8,601 bases of DNA from contig CAJWZY010000075.1 in assembly GCA_913050545.1 (NCBI GenBank), positions 1 to 8,601 of the forward strand, written 5' to 3'. Within the stretch, counting starts at the first letter, position 1; every line of letters begins with the position of its first letter. Both the position numbers and the translations under genes were made by a program. The DNA is from an uncultured bacterium. Its GTDB lineage: Bacteria > Planctomycetota > UBA8108. Positions 1 through 6,051 of the stretch are shown here, one piece after another. A model generated the notes under the pieces. It searched no databases. It saw only the letters and a program-made list of their open reading frames with translations, and was not told where the DNA came from.

Positions 1-2541
1 GCCGACGAGGGTGAGACTGAGAATCTCGAGAACCTCGGGGTCATAGCGTCCTGCGACCGTGAAGCCCTCGATGTCTTCGCGTTCGCTGAAGGCACGGACA
101 GGGATCATGACGGTATCGCCGGGAGAGCCGGTTACCGAGTCCACCATGAAATGGTGGGGTGAGGGCTCATCCTGGGCTCGCACCTCGGTGACAGTGATAC
201 TCCCGGATACCAGCTGGGGATCATAGCTCTGTCCGAGAACCACGGCGGTGTTCTCAATGGCAGGGCTGCCGGCTGCACGGGGGAAATTGATTGTCGATGC
301 TCCGGGGGGAGCGCTGTCCGGAACGTCGAAGATCATTCGAACGATCTCGGTGTCGGTTCCTACCGGGATCGTGTTCCCGTCGAAGGGGGGCAGGAAGTCG
401 ATGATCGCGTGGAAGCCCATGGCGTTCTCATCTTCGTGGTTCTGCCAGTTGGTAAAATCGGCAGAGCGAAGAAGAAGGCCAGTGGTATTAGCTGAAGGGT
501 TCTGAACGACTGCGGGATCGTAGCCGATGATCATACTGATAGCGTCAACGGGCTCGGAATTGGAAATGTAGAACATGACCGAGGCCCTGTCGTCGCCCTG
601 CTGTACGTTGACGTCTCCGGCCTTGAAGCGCAGGAGAATGCCGTGGTCGGGAAGCTCAGGTTCCTGGGGGTCAACCGGCTTGGTCGTATCCCAGCTCCAG
701 TCGCTCAGCAGGTAGTGGAGCTCATTGTAGGAGCTGACGACCAGGTCGAGGGCGCCGTCGCCATCGATATCCGCCATGTTGACGTGGCTGGCCTCCGGGA
801 GGCTCAGGATTTCCTGGCTCGGGCCGTCGGCATAGATCGAACCCGGTCCGTAGTCTTCAAAGAAGGCGACCGTGCTGGGGCTCTTCTGCGTCACCACCAG
901 GTCGATGCGGCCGTGGCCGGAGAAGTCGCCCATGGCGAAACGGTTCTGGACGGTGGGGGCGTCGGAAAAGTTCGCTTTCGAAGTTTCGAATTCCCCGGTT
1001 TCCCCATTCTGTGCCAGCAGCACGAAAGGAGAGCTGTCAACGCCATCCTGGTGCTGGAGAAGAAGGAGAATGTCGGGTGAGTCGTCATGATTGAAGTCAG
1101 CGACCTCAACCTGTCCCGCCTCGACACTGGAATAGAGCAGGCGTTCGGGGCCGATACTTCCACCTGCCTCGACGAGGTGGTAGGTGAGTCCGCCGGCCGT
1201 GTCGCCGTATACAAGGTCAAGATGACCGTTCTGGTCAATGTCGGCCGCCACGATTGGAGTGCTGGCACGAAGCGAGTCTCCGATATAAAGGGTTCGTGTG
1301 CTGCCGGGGCCTTCGAGAATGATCCGGAGGCCTGATTCGGTATTGAGAATGATATCAGCGGGGGCCCTGTGATCCAGGTCCGCCACGGTGATTCCACGCA
1401 CGGCTGAGCGAGTATAGGTCTCGGAGCCGGCCTCAAAGAGGAACTGGCCCTCGTTTTCGCTCTTATTACGTACCGTCAGGATGCTGTCTGAGCGTCCGAG
1501 CAGGAGGTCGAGATCTCCGTCCATATCGACATCCGAGGCCGCTATAGACAGGATGACCTGGTCGGTGTTAAAGCTCAGCATGGACTCGAATACGCCCTCA
1601 CCCCGGTAGCTGACAACCTCGATCCGGCTGCCATCTTCGGTGGTGTAAATGTTTTCAGGGGAACCATCACGATCGAGATCGATGGTCAGCATCTGGGTGA
1701 GATTGCCGGTCGTCTGGAAGGTGATAGCCCTTCTGCCGTTCTCGCTGGCCTCATAGGAGGTTGCGCGAAAACTGAAGCTGTAGCCGGGGAAGACCCCACC
1801 TGCAGCGCTGCTGATTCCATCAAGAAGACTGACGGTCACTTTTTCCCCGGGAGCGTAGGGGCTCTGGGGGAAGACCATCAGGCTCTGGCCCGTCTGGGTG
1901 AGGCTCTGGACGTTGACAGGGATCCTGCCGCTGACCTCGCCGTAAACCTGGACAGTATCCCTGGTAGCCGTAAAGGGGTTCAGGAAGTCGGAGAAAGAGA
2001 CCTCGATTTCCTGAAGGGGGAGTACGCCTGCGGAGAAAGGAGCAGGATTGATGTTGGTAACATAGAGATCTTCCGGATCCTCATTGACAGGAGGCTCGGG
2101 TTCCGGGTCCACGGGTTCAGGTTCCGTGGGCAGCGGATCAATCGTGAAACTGAAAGAGAACGCCTCGAGCGAGGTGCCGGCGGTTGACCGGACGCTGGAG
2201 GAAAGCCGGATGGTTACCAGCTCGCCGGGCTCGAATTCTTTACCAGGTGAGAAGGTGACCGTGCGGCCCGTCTCATCCTGGGAGAAGGAACCCAGCATCG
2301 TACCGCTGAACTCTCCGATGACTGAAAAGCTGTCCTGGTGGACGCTGTTCATGTTGATCCTGTAGGAGAAGGATACTGAGAGTGCAGTATCCGGCTGGAC
2401 ATTTTTCACCCCTTCCTGGGGGGAGTGGTCCACTACAGTGACCCGGGGCTTGAGGGTCTCCCGGCAGGAGACCATACAAAAGCCGATTAATATTGCGCAG
2501 AGACTGAGACCAACCTTACGACGTGTGTTATGAATATTCAT
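1..2541 (-). CDS. Modular surface lipoprotein: Big_5 Ig-like x2, seven FG-GAP/VCBS repeats, cohesin-like domains (3' end outside window)
   Basis: Read on the minus strand from the ATG at 2541, the frame stays open for 847 codons and leaves the window without a stop, so the C-terminus is missing. Residues 1-26 form a lipoprotein signal: basic NTRRK, a hydrophobic stretch, then MVSC with the lipidated Cys at 26. Residues about 32-135 and 158-258 look like Big_5/SbsA-type Ig domains (NVQPDTALSVSFS; FSAGVLPLQEIEVSFS). They are joined by a Pro/Glu linker. Seven FG-GAP/VCBS motifs follow near residues 287, 337, 387, 433, 480, 538 and 590 (for example DVDMDGDLDLLLG and DIDGDGALDLVVS), as expected for a calcium-binding beta-propeller. 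After a second Pro-rich linker, residues about 634-785 resemble a cohesin-type domain, and a second begins near 797 (GSPGDTVMIPV, YDPEVLEI). Arg at +2 does not suggest inner-membrane retention, if Lol-type sorting applies. A role in adhesion or surface binding is inferred; the ligand is unknown. The start is supported by the signal peptide and an AGG about 9 nt upstream. Confidence 0.88.
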   Translation of the reverse strand, partial: MNIHNTRRKVGLSLCAILIGFCMVSCRETLKPRVTVVDHSPQEGVKNVQPDTALSVSFSYRINMNSVHQDSFSVIGEFSGTMLGSFSQDETGRTVTFSPGKEFEPGELVTIRLSSSVRSTAGTSLEAFSFSFTIDPLPTEPEPVDPEPEPPVNEDPEDLYVTNINPAPFSAGVLPLQEIEVSFSDFLNPFTATRDTVQVYGEVSGRIPVNVQSLTQTGQSLMVFPQSPYAPGEKVTVSLLDGISSAAGGVFPGYSFSFRATSYEASENGRRAITFQTTGNLTQMLTIDLDRDGSPENIYTTEDGSRIEVVSYRGEGVFESMLSFNTDQVILSIAASDVDMDGDLDLLLGRSDSILTVRNKSENEGQFLFEAGSETYTRSAVRGITVADLDHRAPADIILNTESGLRIILEGPGSTRTLYIGDSLRASTPIVAADIDQNGHLDLVYGDTAGGLTYHLVEAGGSIGPERLLYSSVEAGQVEVADFNHDDSPDILLLLQHQDGVDSSPFVLLAQNGETGEFETSKANFSDAPTVQNRFAMGDFSGHGRIDLVVTQKSPSTVAFFEDYGPGSIYADGPSQEILSLPEASHVNMADIDGDGALDLVVSSYNELHYLLSDWSWDTTKPVDPQEPELPDHGILLRFKAGDVNVQQGDDRASVMFYISNSEPVDAISMIIGYDPAVVQNPSANTTGLLLRSADFTNWQNHEDENAMGFHAIIDFLPPFDGNTIPVGTDTEIVRMIFDVPDSAPPGASTINFPRAAGSPAIENTAVVLGQSYDPQLVSGSITVTEVRAQDEPSPHHFMVDSVTGSPGDTVMIPVRAFSEREDIEGFTVAGRYDPEVLEILSLTLVG
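2071..2136 (-). other. Pro/Glu-rich linker-coding segment of the lipoprotein
   Basis: This segment encodes residues about 136-157, a run built of Pro, Glu and Asp with a repeated P-E-P pattern (contains EPVDPEPEPP). The DNA is correspondingly repetitive, with gaacc/ggaacc units. It separates the first and second Ig-like domains. A related shorter linker (KPVDPQEPELP) lies between the propeller and the cohesin-like region, at about 640-687. Such linkers are typical spacers between extracellular modules. Confidence 0.7.
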
Positions 2542-2618
2542 ACCTATCAACCTACGGGAATCGATTTGAAACCTGTTGATACACCAAATTTCACTGCAGA
2601 AACCGCCTTTGAGGATCC

Positions 2619-2632
2619 GTTGACAAGTCAAC
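2619..2632. promoter_or_regulatory. Inverted repeat GTTGAC-AA-GTCAAC, possible operator
   Basis: Two perfect 6-bp arms are separated by 2 bp. The repeat contains a perfect TTGACA (2620-2625), but no acceptable -10 box follows at 16-18 bp. It is therefore more likely a protein-binding site, or chance, than a rightward -35 box. On the minus strand it reads AGTTGACT (2633-2626), which matches 2785-2792 in the second dyad. It lies 78 bp upstream of the lipoprotein start codon. Confidence 0.3.
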
Positions 2633-2780
2633 TTTTCCGGCGTGAACGTGTAGAAAAAAGAGGGTTACAGACCACTTAGAGAGATAGTCGTTGATGACCC
2701 AAATCAAGCGACTGAGTATTAACCATCGACCCGGGGCCGGTTTTTCTGCAGTATTGATTTGCAGATGAACGTTATGAGCC

Positions 2781-2796
2781 TTTCAGTTGACTGAAA
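2781..2796. promoter_or_regulatory. Inverted repeat TTTCAGT-TG-ACTGAAA, possible operator over a -35 box
   Basis: Two perfect 7-bp arms are separated by 2 bp, a size and shape typical of a site for a dimeric transcription factor. The centre of the dyad supplies the TTGACT that I read as the -35 hexamer of the rightward promoter (2787-2792). A bound protein there would be positioned to block RNA polymerase. The regulator is unknown. Confidence 0.4.
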
Positions 2797-2815
2797 TGGG
2801 GAGGGCTCTTAACAT
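2787..2815 (+). promoter_or_regulatory. Candidate sigma-70-type promoter for the unknown gene and pyrF
   Basis: TTGACT (2787-2792, 5 of 6 matches to TTGACA) is followed after exactly 17 bp by TAACAT (2810-2815, 4 of 6 matches to TATAAT). Transcription would start near 2822, giving a leader of about 65 nt to the GTG at 2887 or about 105 nt to the ATG at 2926. This rests on consensus matching only. Confidence 0.4.
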
Positions 2816-2849
2816 GTCGCTTCGATTTCCCCTGGGACTCTTAAAATGA
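2814..2849 (+). CDS. Possible 11-codon leader peptide with a strong Shine-Dalgarno sequence
   Basis: ATG at 2814 opens MSLRFPLGLLK and closes at TGA 2847-2849. The best Shine-Dalgarno match of the region (GGAGG at 2800-2804, inside GGGGAGGG) lies 9 nt upstream. Its TGA overlaps the ATG of a second tiny frame (2846-2878, MKQLELPQGR, stop TAA) as ATGA. Against it, the ATG overlaps the -10 box of the proposed promoter, so if that promoter is the real one this frame would not be transcribed with its ribosome site. Confidence 0.15.
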   Translation: MSLRFPLGLLK

Positions 2850-2886
2850 AGCAGTTGGAGCTCCCCCAGGGCCGGTAATCCTGTCT

Positions 2887-3846
2887 GTGGCGTTAAAGTC
2901 GCCTGAAAATGCGGGTTTTTACAGTATGAGTGCTCAGAACAATCTCCAGGTCCAGGCCCACCGAACCTGGTCCATCATCCGGTATTTCTACCTTGCTCTT
3001 GTGCATTTCCGCAGGGAATACGAAAGGTACGATAAGAAGGTCATGGCTTATTCCAAGACGAGTGGCCTCGACCGGGAGTCCCTGCGTCTGAATTCAGAAG
3101 AGCTGGCTGGATTGCTGGAATTCAAGAACCTGGAATTGTTACGCGATGGGTATATCCAGGAATTGAAGAATCTCTGCCACCTGGTATTCAGGACAGACGA
3201 CCGCACCGACCCCCTGGATCGTTACGTGTCTGATATCTTTCATGAGATCTCAATTCTCAAAGAGGAGCATTACACGGTGAAGACCTATGCTCCCCAGTAT
3301 GAGCGTGATTCTAATGAGGTTGAGTTGAGGTTTATTCTCGATGATGCCCATATCACGATGCCCAAGAAGATGGCACAGATCCGCTACCTGTTTGGCAAGG
3401 GGAGGGACCGGATGGAAAAATTCCTGCCGACTGTGCGCTCCATGCCGATTGTGATCCGGTCACTCTATCTTCACAGGAATGACGAGTTCGTTCGCCAGGC
3501 CTATCCCGGGGGCCTGAAGGCCATCTATTCCCACATGTATCCCCTCGGAGCGTTTGAGGGCTATTACCAGGTGGCCCAGAGTTTCTACCACTCGAGCTTC
3601 TTTCGCCAGGCTCTCAAGGTCTTCAGGCTGGCGGAGAATGAATATCCCAAGGCTGCGATTCGGTACAAGGAACTGTTGAAGTCGCAGGAGAAGGACGGCA
3701 GCCCCGATAATGGGCAGGATTCCGTCAGGGATCCGCGCTGGACTATCAGGTCGATTCGGGCAAAGATCAGCCGAATCCAGAAGTGGCGTGGTAAGAATCC
3801 GCGTTCACGGGACAAACAGAAATCTTCGGGAAGTTCGGCGAAATGA
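2887..3846 (+). CDS. Unrecognised soluble protein with a TPR-like segment, upstream of pyrF
   Basis: The 319-residue frame opens with GTG at 2887. ATG at 2926 (MSAQNNLQVQ, 306 residues) is an equally good or better start, and neither has a convincing Shine-Dalgarno sequence. I do not recognise the family. There is no signal peptide or clear membrane span. Residues about 20-130 are rich in charged and aromatic residues and look helical (FRREYERYDKK, ELLRDGYIQELKNL). Residues about 224-254 (YYQVAQSFYHSSFF, then RQALKVFRLAENEYP) fit one TPR helix pair, suggesting a helical-repeat C-terminal half. After about residue 262 the protein ends in a basic, Ser/Lys/Arg-rich and probably disordered tail. 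The conserved-looking stretch MPIVIRSLYLHRNDEF (186-201) has no catalytic motif I know. pyrF follows after 35 bp with no terminator, so the two are probably co-transcribed. A scaffolding or protein-binding role is only a guess from the TPR-like part. Confidence 0.8.
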   Translation: MALKSPENAGFYSMSAQNNLQVQAHRTWSIIRYFYLALVHFRREYERYDKKVMAYSKTSGLDRESLRLNSEELAGLLEFKNLELLRDGYIQELKNLCHLVFRTDDRTDPLDRYVSDIFHEISILKEEHYTVKTYAPQYERDSNEVELRFILDDAHITMPKKMAQIRYLFGKGRDRMEKFLPTVRSMPIVIRSLYLHRNDEFVRQAYPGGLKAIYSHMYPLGAFEGYYQVAQSFYHSSFFRQALKVFRLAENEYPKAAIRYKELLKSQEKDGSPDNGQDSVRDPRWTIRSIRAKISRIQKWRGKNPRSRDKQKSSGSSAK

Positions 3847-3881
3847 TCAGTTTCATTTCGGCCTCATTTGAGTAACAGGTT

Positions 3882-4799
3882 TTGCAGAATTTCGCAGATC
3901 GTTTAGACCTTTCAATCCAGGAGAAGAAGAGCTGCCTGGTGGTAGGCCTCGATCCTGTCCTTGACAGGCTTCCTCCCGAGGTGCTGTGCGAGGTAGGCGT
4001 GCCGAATGCAGGGGAGCCTGGCTGGACGGCCAGGGCAGCATCTGCTACGGGGATCTTTCTGCGGGGAGTGATCGATGCAGTTGCCCCTCATGCCGTTGCA
4101 GTGAAGCCGAACGCAGGCTTTTTTGAACGTTTCGGGGCCGTTGGCTGGGATTGCCTGCGCCAGGTGAGCGAATACGCCGCAAAACAGGGTCTCCTGGTGA
4201 TCTGTGACGCCAAGCGCGGTGATATCGGCAATACAGCGGCGGCATACGCCGAGGGCCTTCTCGGGGACACTCCTGATACGCTGGGGCCGGTAACCGACGC
4301 GGTTACCCTGAATCCCTATCTTGGCGAGGACTCGCTGCGGCCGTTTATAGACAGGTGTTCAGCCGGTAAGGGGCTTTTTCTGCTGGTGAGGACATCTAAT
4401 CCTTCAGGCGCTGACCTGCAGGAGCTGGATGTCGGGGGAGAGCCCCTTTACCTCAAGGTAGCGCGACTTGTAGAGAAGTGGGGAGCCGGCTCGAGGGGAG
4501 AGCGTGGATTGAACCCGGTTGGCGTGGTTGTCGGCGCAACAGCCCCGGAGCAGGCCGCCGCGGTTCGAAAGGAGCTTCCTGAAGCATTCTTCCTGGTGCC
4601 AGGCTACGGGGCGCAGGGAGGGGGAGCAGAGGAGCTCGCACCTTTCTTCATCGAAGGAGGAAGGGGAGTGGTGGTCAATTCATCCCGTTCGGTGCTCTAC
4701 GCCTTCGATGGCAAGGAAGGTGACTGGCGTGAAGCGGTAGGAGAAGCCGCCAGCAGCGCCAGGGAGGATCTTGAAACAGTTCGGACGCAGTCGGGCTGA
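3882..4799 (+). CDS. pyrF: Orotidine 5'-phosphate decarboxylase, type 2 (PyrF)
   Basis: This cytoplasmic TIM-barrel enzyme removes CO2 from OMP to make UMP, the last step of de novo pyrimidine synthesis. The 305-residue product shows VGLDP (21-25), which carries the substrate-binding Asp, VKPN with Lys75, and the catalytic motif DAKRGDIGNTA (109-119). Lys111 and Asp114 lie in the D-x-K-x-x-D core. The phosphate-site segments VPGYGAQGG (239-247) and NSSRSV (266-271, Arg269) are also present. Length and motif layout match the longer 'type 2' OMP decarboxylases, not the roughly 230-residue E. coli type. The start is TTG at 3882: an in-frame TAA at 3873-3875 rules out extension, and FADRL followed by GLDP is the expected N-terminus of the family. 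A weak ACAGG lies just upstream. The gene follows the unknown gene by 35 bp and converges on prfB. All key residues are intact, so an active enzyme is expected. Confidence 0.95.
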   Translation: MQNFADRLDLSIQEKKSCLVVGLDPVLDRLPPEVLCEVGVPNAGEPGWTARAASATGIFLRGVIDAVAPHAVAVKPNAGFFERFGAVGWDCLRQVSEYAAKQGLLVICDAKRGDIGNTAAAYAEGLLGDTPDTLGPVTDAVTLNPYLGEDSLRPFIDRCSAGKGLFLLVRTSNPSGADLQELDVGGEPLYLKVARLVEKWGAGSRGERGLNPVGVVVGATAPEQAAAVRKELPEAFFLVPGYGAQGGGAEELAPFFIEGGRGVVVNSSRSVLYAFDGKEGDWREAVGEAASSAREDLETVRTQSG

Positions 4800-4813
4800 G
4801 GGCAACAGGGGCC
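4800..4813. other. 14-bp convergent junction between pyrF and prfB
   Basis: The stop codons of pyrF (4797-4799) and prfB (4816-4814) face each other. A short inverted repeat TGAGG/CCTCA (4797-4801 with 4812-4816) spans the junction, but its stem is only 5 bp and no T-tract follows on either strand. I do not call it a terminator. Transcripts of the two genes probably overlap at their 3' ends. Confidence 0.4.
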
Positions 4814-5965
4814 TCAATCGTCGTTGCCGCTTTCCTTTGACTGCCGGGGTTTTCCACCCTTGAGCTTCCAGTGCAGGTACATCTCAACAAAGGGGAGCAG
4901 GTCACCATCGAGCACCGCCTGTACGTTGCCCGTTTCGTGTCCGGTCCTCCGGTCCTTGGCCAGGGTGTAGGGCTCGAGGACGTAACTCCGGATCTGGCTG
5001 CCGAAGGCTATGTCCCCTTTTTCGCCGTACATCTCCTGCAGCTCCTCTTCGCGCTTCATCTCTTCAAGGAGAATGATTCTCGATTTGAGGACCTTCAGGG
5101 CCGTTGCCTTGTTGGCATGCTGCGAACGTTCGTTCTGGCACTGCACGACGATCCCCGAGGGAACATGGGTAATCCGCACGGCCGAATCGGTGACGTTGAC
5201 GTGTTGTCCCCCCGCCCCTCCCGCCCTGTAGGTGTCGATGCGGAGATCTGACTCCAGGATCTCAATCTCTTTGTCGATGTCAGACATCTCTGGAATGACA
5301 TCGACAGCGGCAAAGGAGGTGTGCCGACGGTTGCTGGCATCAAAGGGGGATTTTCTCACCAGTCGATGGACGCCGACTTCCGACCGGAGATAGCCGTAGG
5401 CCATGTCTCCCTTGACCTGGTAGGTGACACTTTTTATGCCGGCTTCTTCTCCCTCCAGCCGGTCGACCAGGTTGACCTTGAAGCCCTGTTTCTCGCAGTA
5501 ACGCTCCAGCATCCTGGAGAGGATGGACGCCCAGTCGCAGCTCTCTGTGCCTCCGGCCCCTGCATGGATGGAGATGAACGCATCGCAGGAGTCATGTTTT
5601 CCATTGAGGGTGGTTCTCAGTTCTACTTCGTCAATCTGGCCGGTAATTGAATCGCACTCCCTGTTGAGGTCCTGCAGGGCATCAGGGTCTTCCTCTTCCT
5701 GGGCAAGCTCGGTCAACTCCAGGAGATCACTGGTGGTCTGAGAGAGGTCATTGAGGGGGACAATGAGGCTTCGAAGCGTTTTCAGCTCCCTGATAACGCC
5801 TTGCGCCTTTTCGTTATTGTCCCAGAAGCCGGGGGTTGCCATGCGCCCCTCGAGCTCGTCAATCTGCTCGAGGCCCTTGTCGACCTCGACGGCATCACAG
5901 AGAGCCTGGAGCCGCGCCCGGAAGTCCTCCAGCCTGGCTGTCAATTCGCTGTACTCTGCGCTCAT
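4814..5965 (-). CDS. prfB: Peptide chain release factor 2 (RF2), encoded without a frameshift
   Basis: RF2 recognises UGA and UAA in the ribosomal A site and triggers peptidyl-tRNA hydrolysis. The 383-residue product contains the codon-recognition tripeptide SPF (206-208), diagnostic of RF2 as opposed to PxT in RF1, and the universal catalytic GGQ (252-254) within YRAGGAGGQHVN. Ala248 corresponds to E. coli residue 246, where K-12 has a less active Thr. The N-terminal coiled-coil domain (1-110) and HAGAGGTESCDWA (134-146) are standard. In many bacteria prfB is interrupted near codon 25 by an in-frame UGA bypassed by +1 shifting at CUUUGAC. Here the matching place reads CTC TGT GAT (codons 22-24) in frame, with no internal stop. 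The start cannot be extended because TAA lies directly upstream (5968-5966). The gene's own stop is TGA, which RF2 itself reads. It is convergent with pyrF and divergent from carB. No prmC or lysS neighbour is visible. Confidence 0.97.
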   Translation of the reverse strand: MSAEYSELTARLEDFRARLQALCDAVEVDKGLEQIDELEGRMATPGFWDNNEKAQGVIRELKTLRSLIVPLNDLSQTTSDLLELTELAQEEEDPDALQDLNRECDSITGQIDEVELRTTLNGKHDSCDAFISIHAGAGGTESCDWASILSRMLERYCEKQGFKVNLVDRLEGEEAGIKSVTYQVKGDMAYGYLRSEVGVHRLVRKSPFDASNRRHTSFAAVDVIPEMSDIDKEIEILESDLRIDTYRAGGAGGQHVNVTDSAVRITHVPSGIVVQCQNERSQHANKATALKVLKSRIILLEEMKREEELQEMYGEKGDIAFGSQIRSYVLEPYTLAKDRRTGHETGNVQAVLDGDLLPFVEMYLHWKLKGGKPRQSKESGNDD

Positions 5966-6051
5966 TTAATCCAACCGTTATTTGCTGTCTGCAACAGTGG
6001 GGGCAGTGCCCTGTTTTCGGACGCAGAAAAACCTCCACCGCCGTCCCGCAT
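5962..6051 (-). CDS. Possible 29-codon leader frame overlapping the prfB start
   Basis: On the minus strand an ATG at 6051 opens a 29-residue frame (begins MRDGGGGFSASEN, ends NNGWIK) whose TGA (5964-5962) overlaps the prfB ATG as ATGA. Such 4-base overlaps are a classic arrangement for translational coupling. The stop is a UGA, the codon read by the downstream gene's product. There is no strong Shine-Dalgarno sequence before the ATG, and a frame this short can arise by chance, so confidence is low. The frame contains the inverted repeat GGGCA-G-TGCCC (6001-6011). Confidence 0.2.
   Translation of the reverse strand: MRDGGGGFSASENRALPPLLQTANNGWIK

Larger units (their letters stand above)
2542..2886. 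promoter_or_regulatory. Divergent intergenic region, 345 bp, between the lipoprotein gene and the unknown gene
   Basis: No substantial reading frame lies here. It contains two short dyads (2619-2632 and 2781-2796), a candidate rightward promoter (2787-2815), a 6-bp inverted repeat TCTGCA/TGCAGA (2745-2750 with 2760-2765), and a longer-loop inverted repeat CCCTGGG/CCCAGGG (2830-2836 with 2865-2871) just before the GTG at 2887. A good Shine-Dalgarno sequence stands before an 11-codon frame at 2814. I could not find a convincing leftward promoter for the lipoprotein gene. The genes on both sides point away from this region, so promoters for both should lie within it. Confidence 0.6.

Noticed and set aside
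643..1080. 145-codon frame on the plus strand
   Set aside because: It lies antisense to the FG-GAP and linker part of the lipoprotein, whose minus-strand frame is continuous and has clear domains.
891..1436. 181-codon frame on the minus strand in another phase of the lipoprotein gene
   Set aside because: It overlaps the real frame on the same strand. The composition is low-complexity (Ser, Pro, Thr, Arg) without any domain pattern.
2620..2656. Perfect TTGACA followed by TAGAAA as a rightward promoter
   Set aside because: The spacing is about 25 bp and no better -10 hexamer lies at 16-18 bp.
2729..2746. GC-rich run followed by five T as a terminator
   Set aside because: CCGG-GG-CCGG would leave a loop of only 2 nt, and no rightward gene ends upstream of it.
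2829..2873. CCCTGGG/CCCAGGG inverted repeat as an attenuator or riboswitch stem
   Set aside because: The 7-bp stem has a 28-nt loop, no T-tract follows, and it resembles no known RNA family. It is noted only within the intergenic entry.
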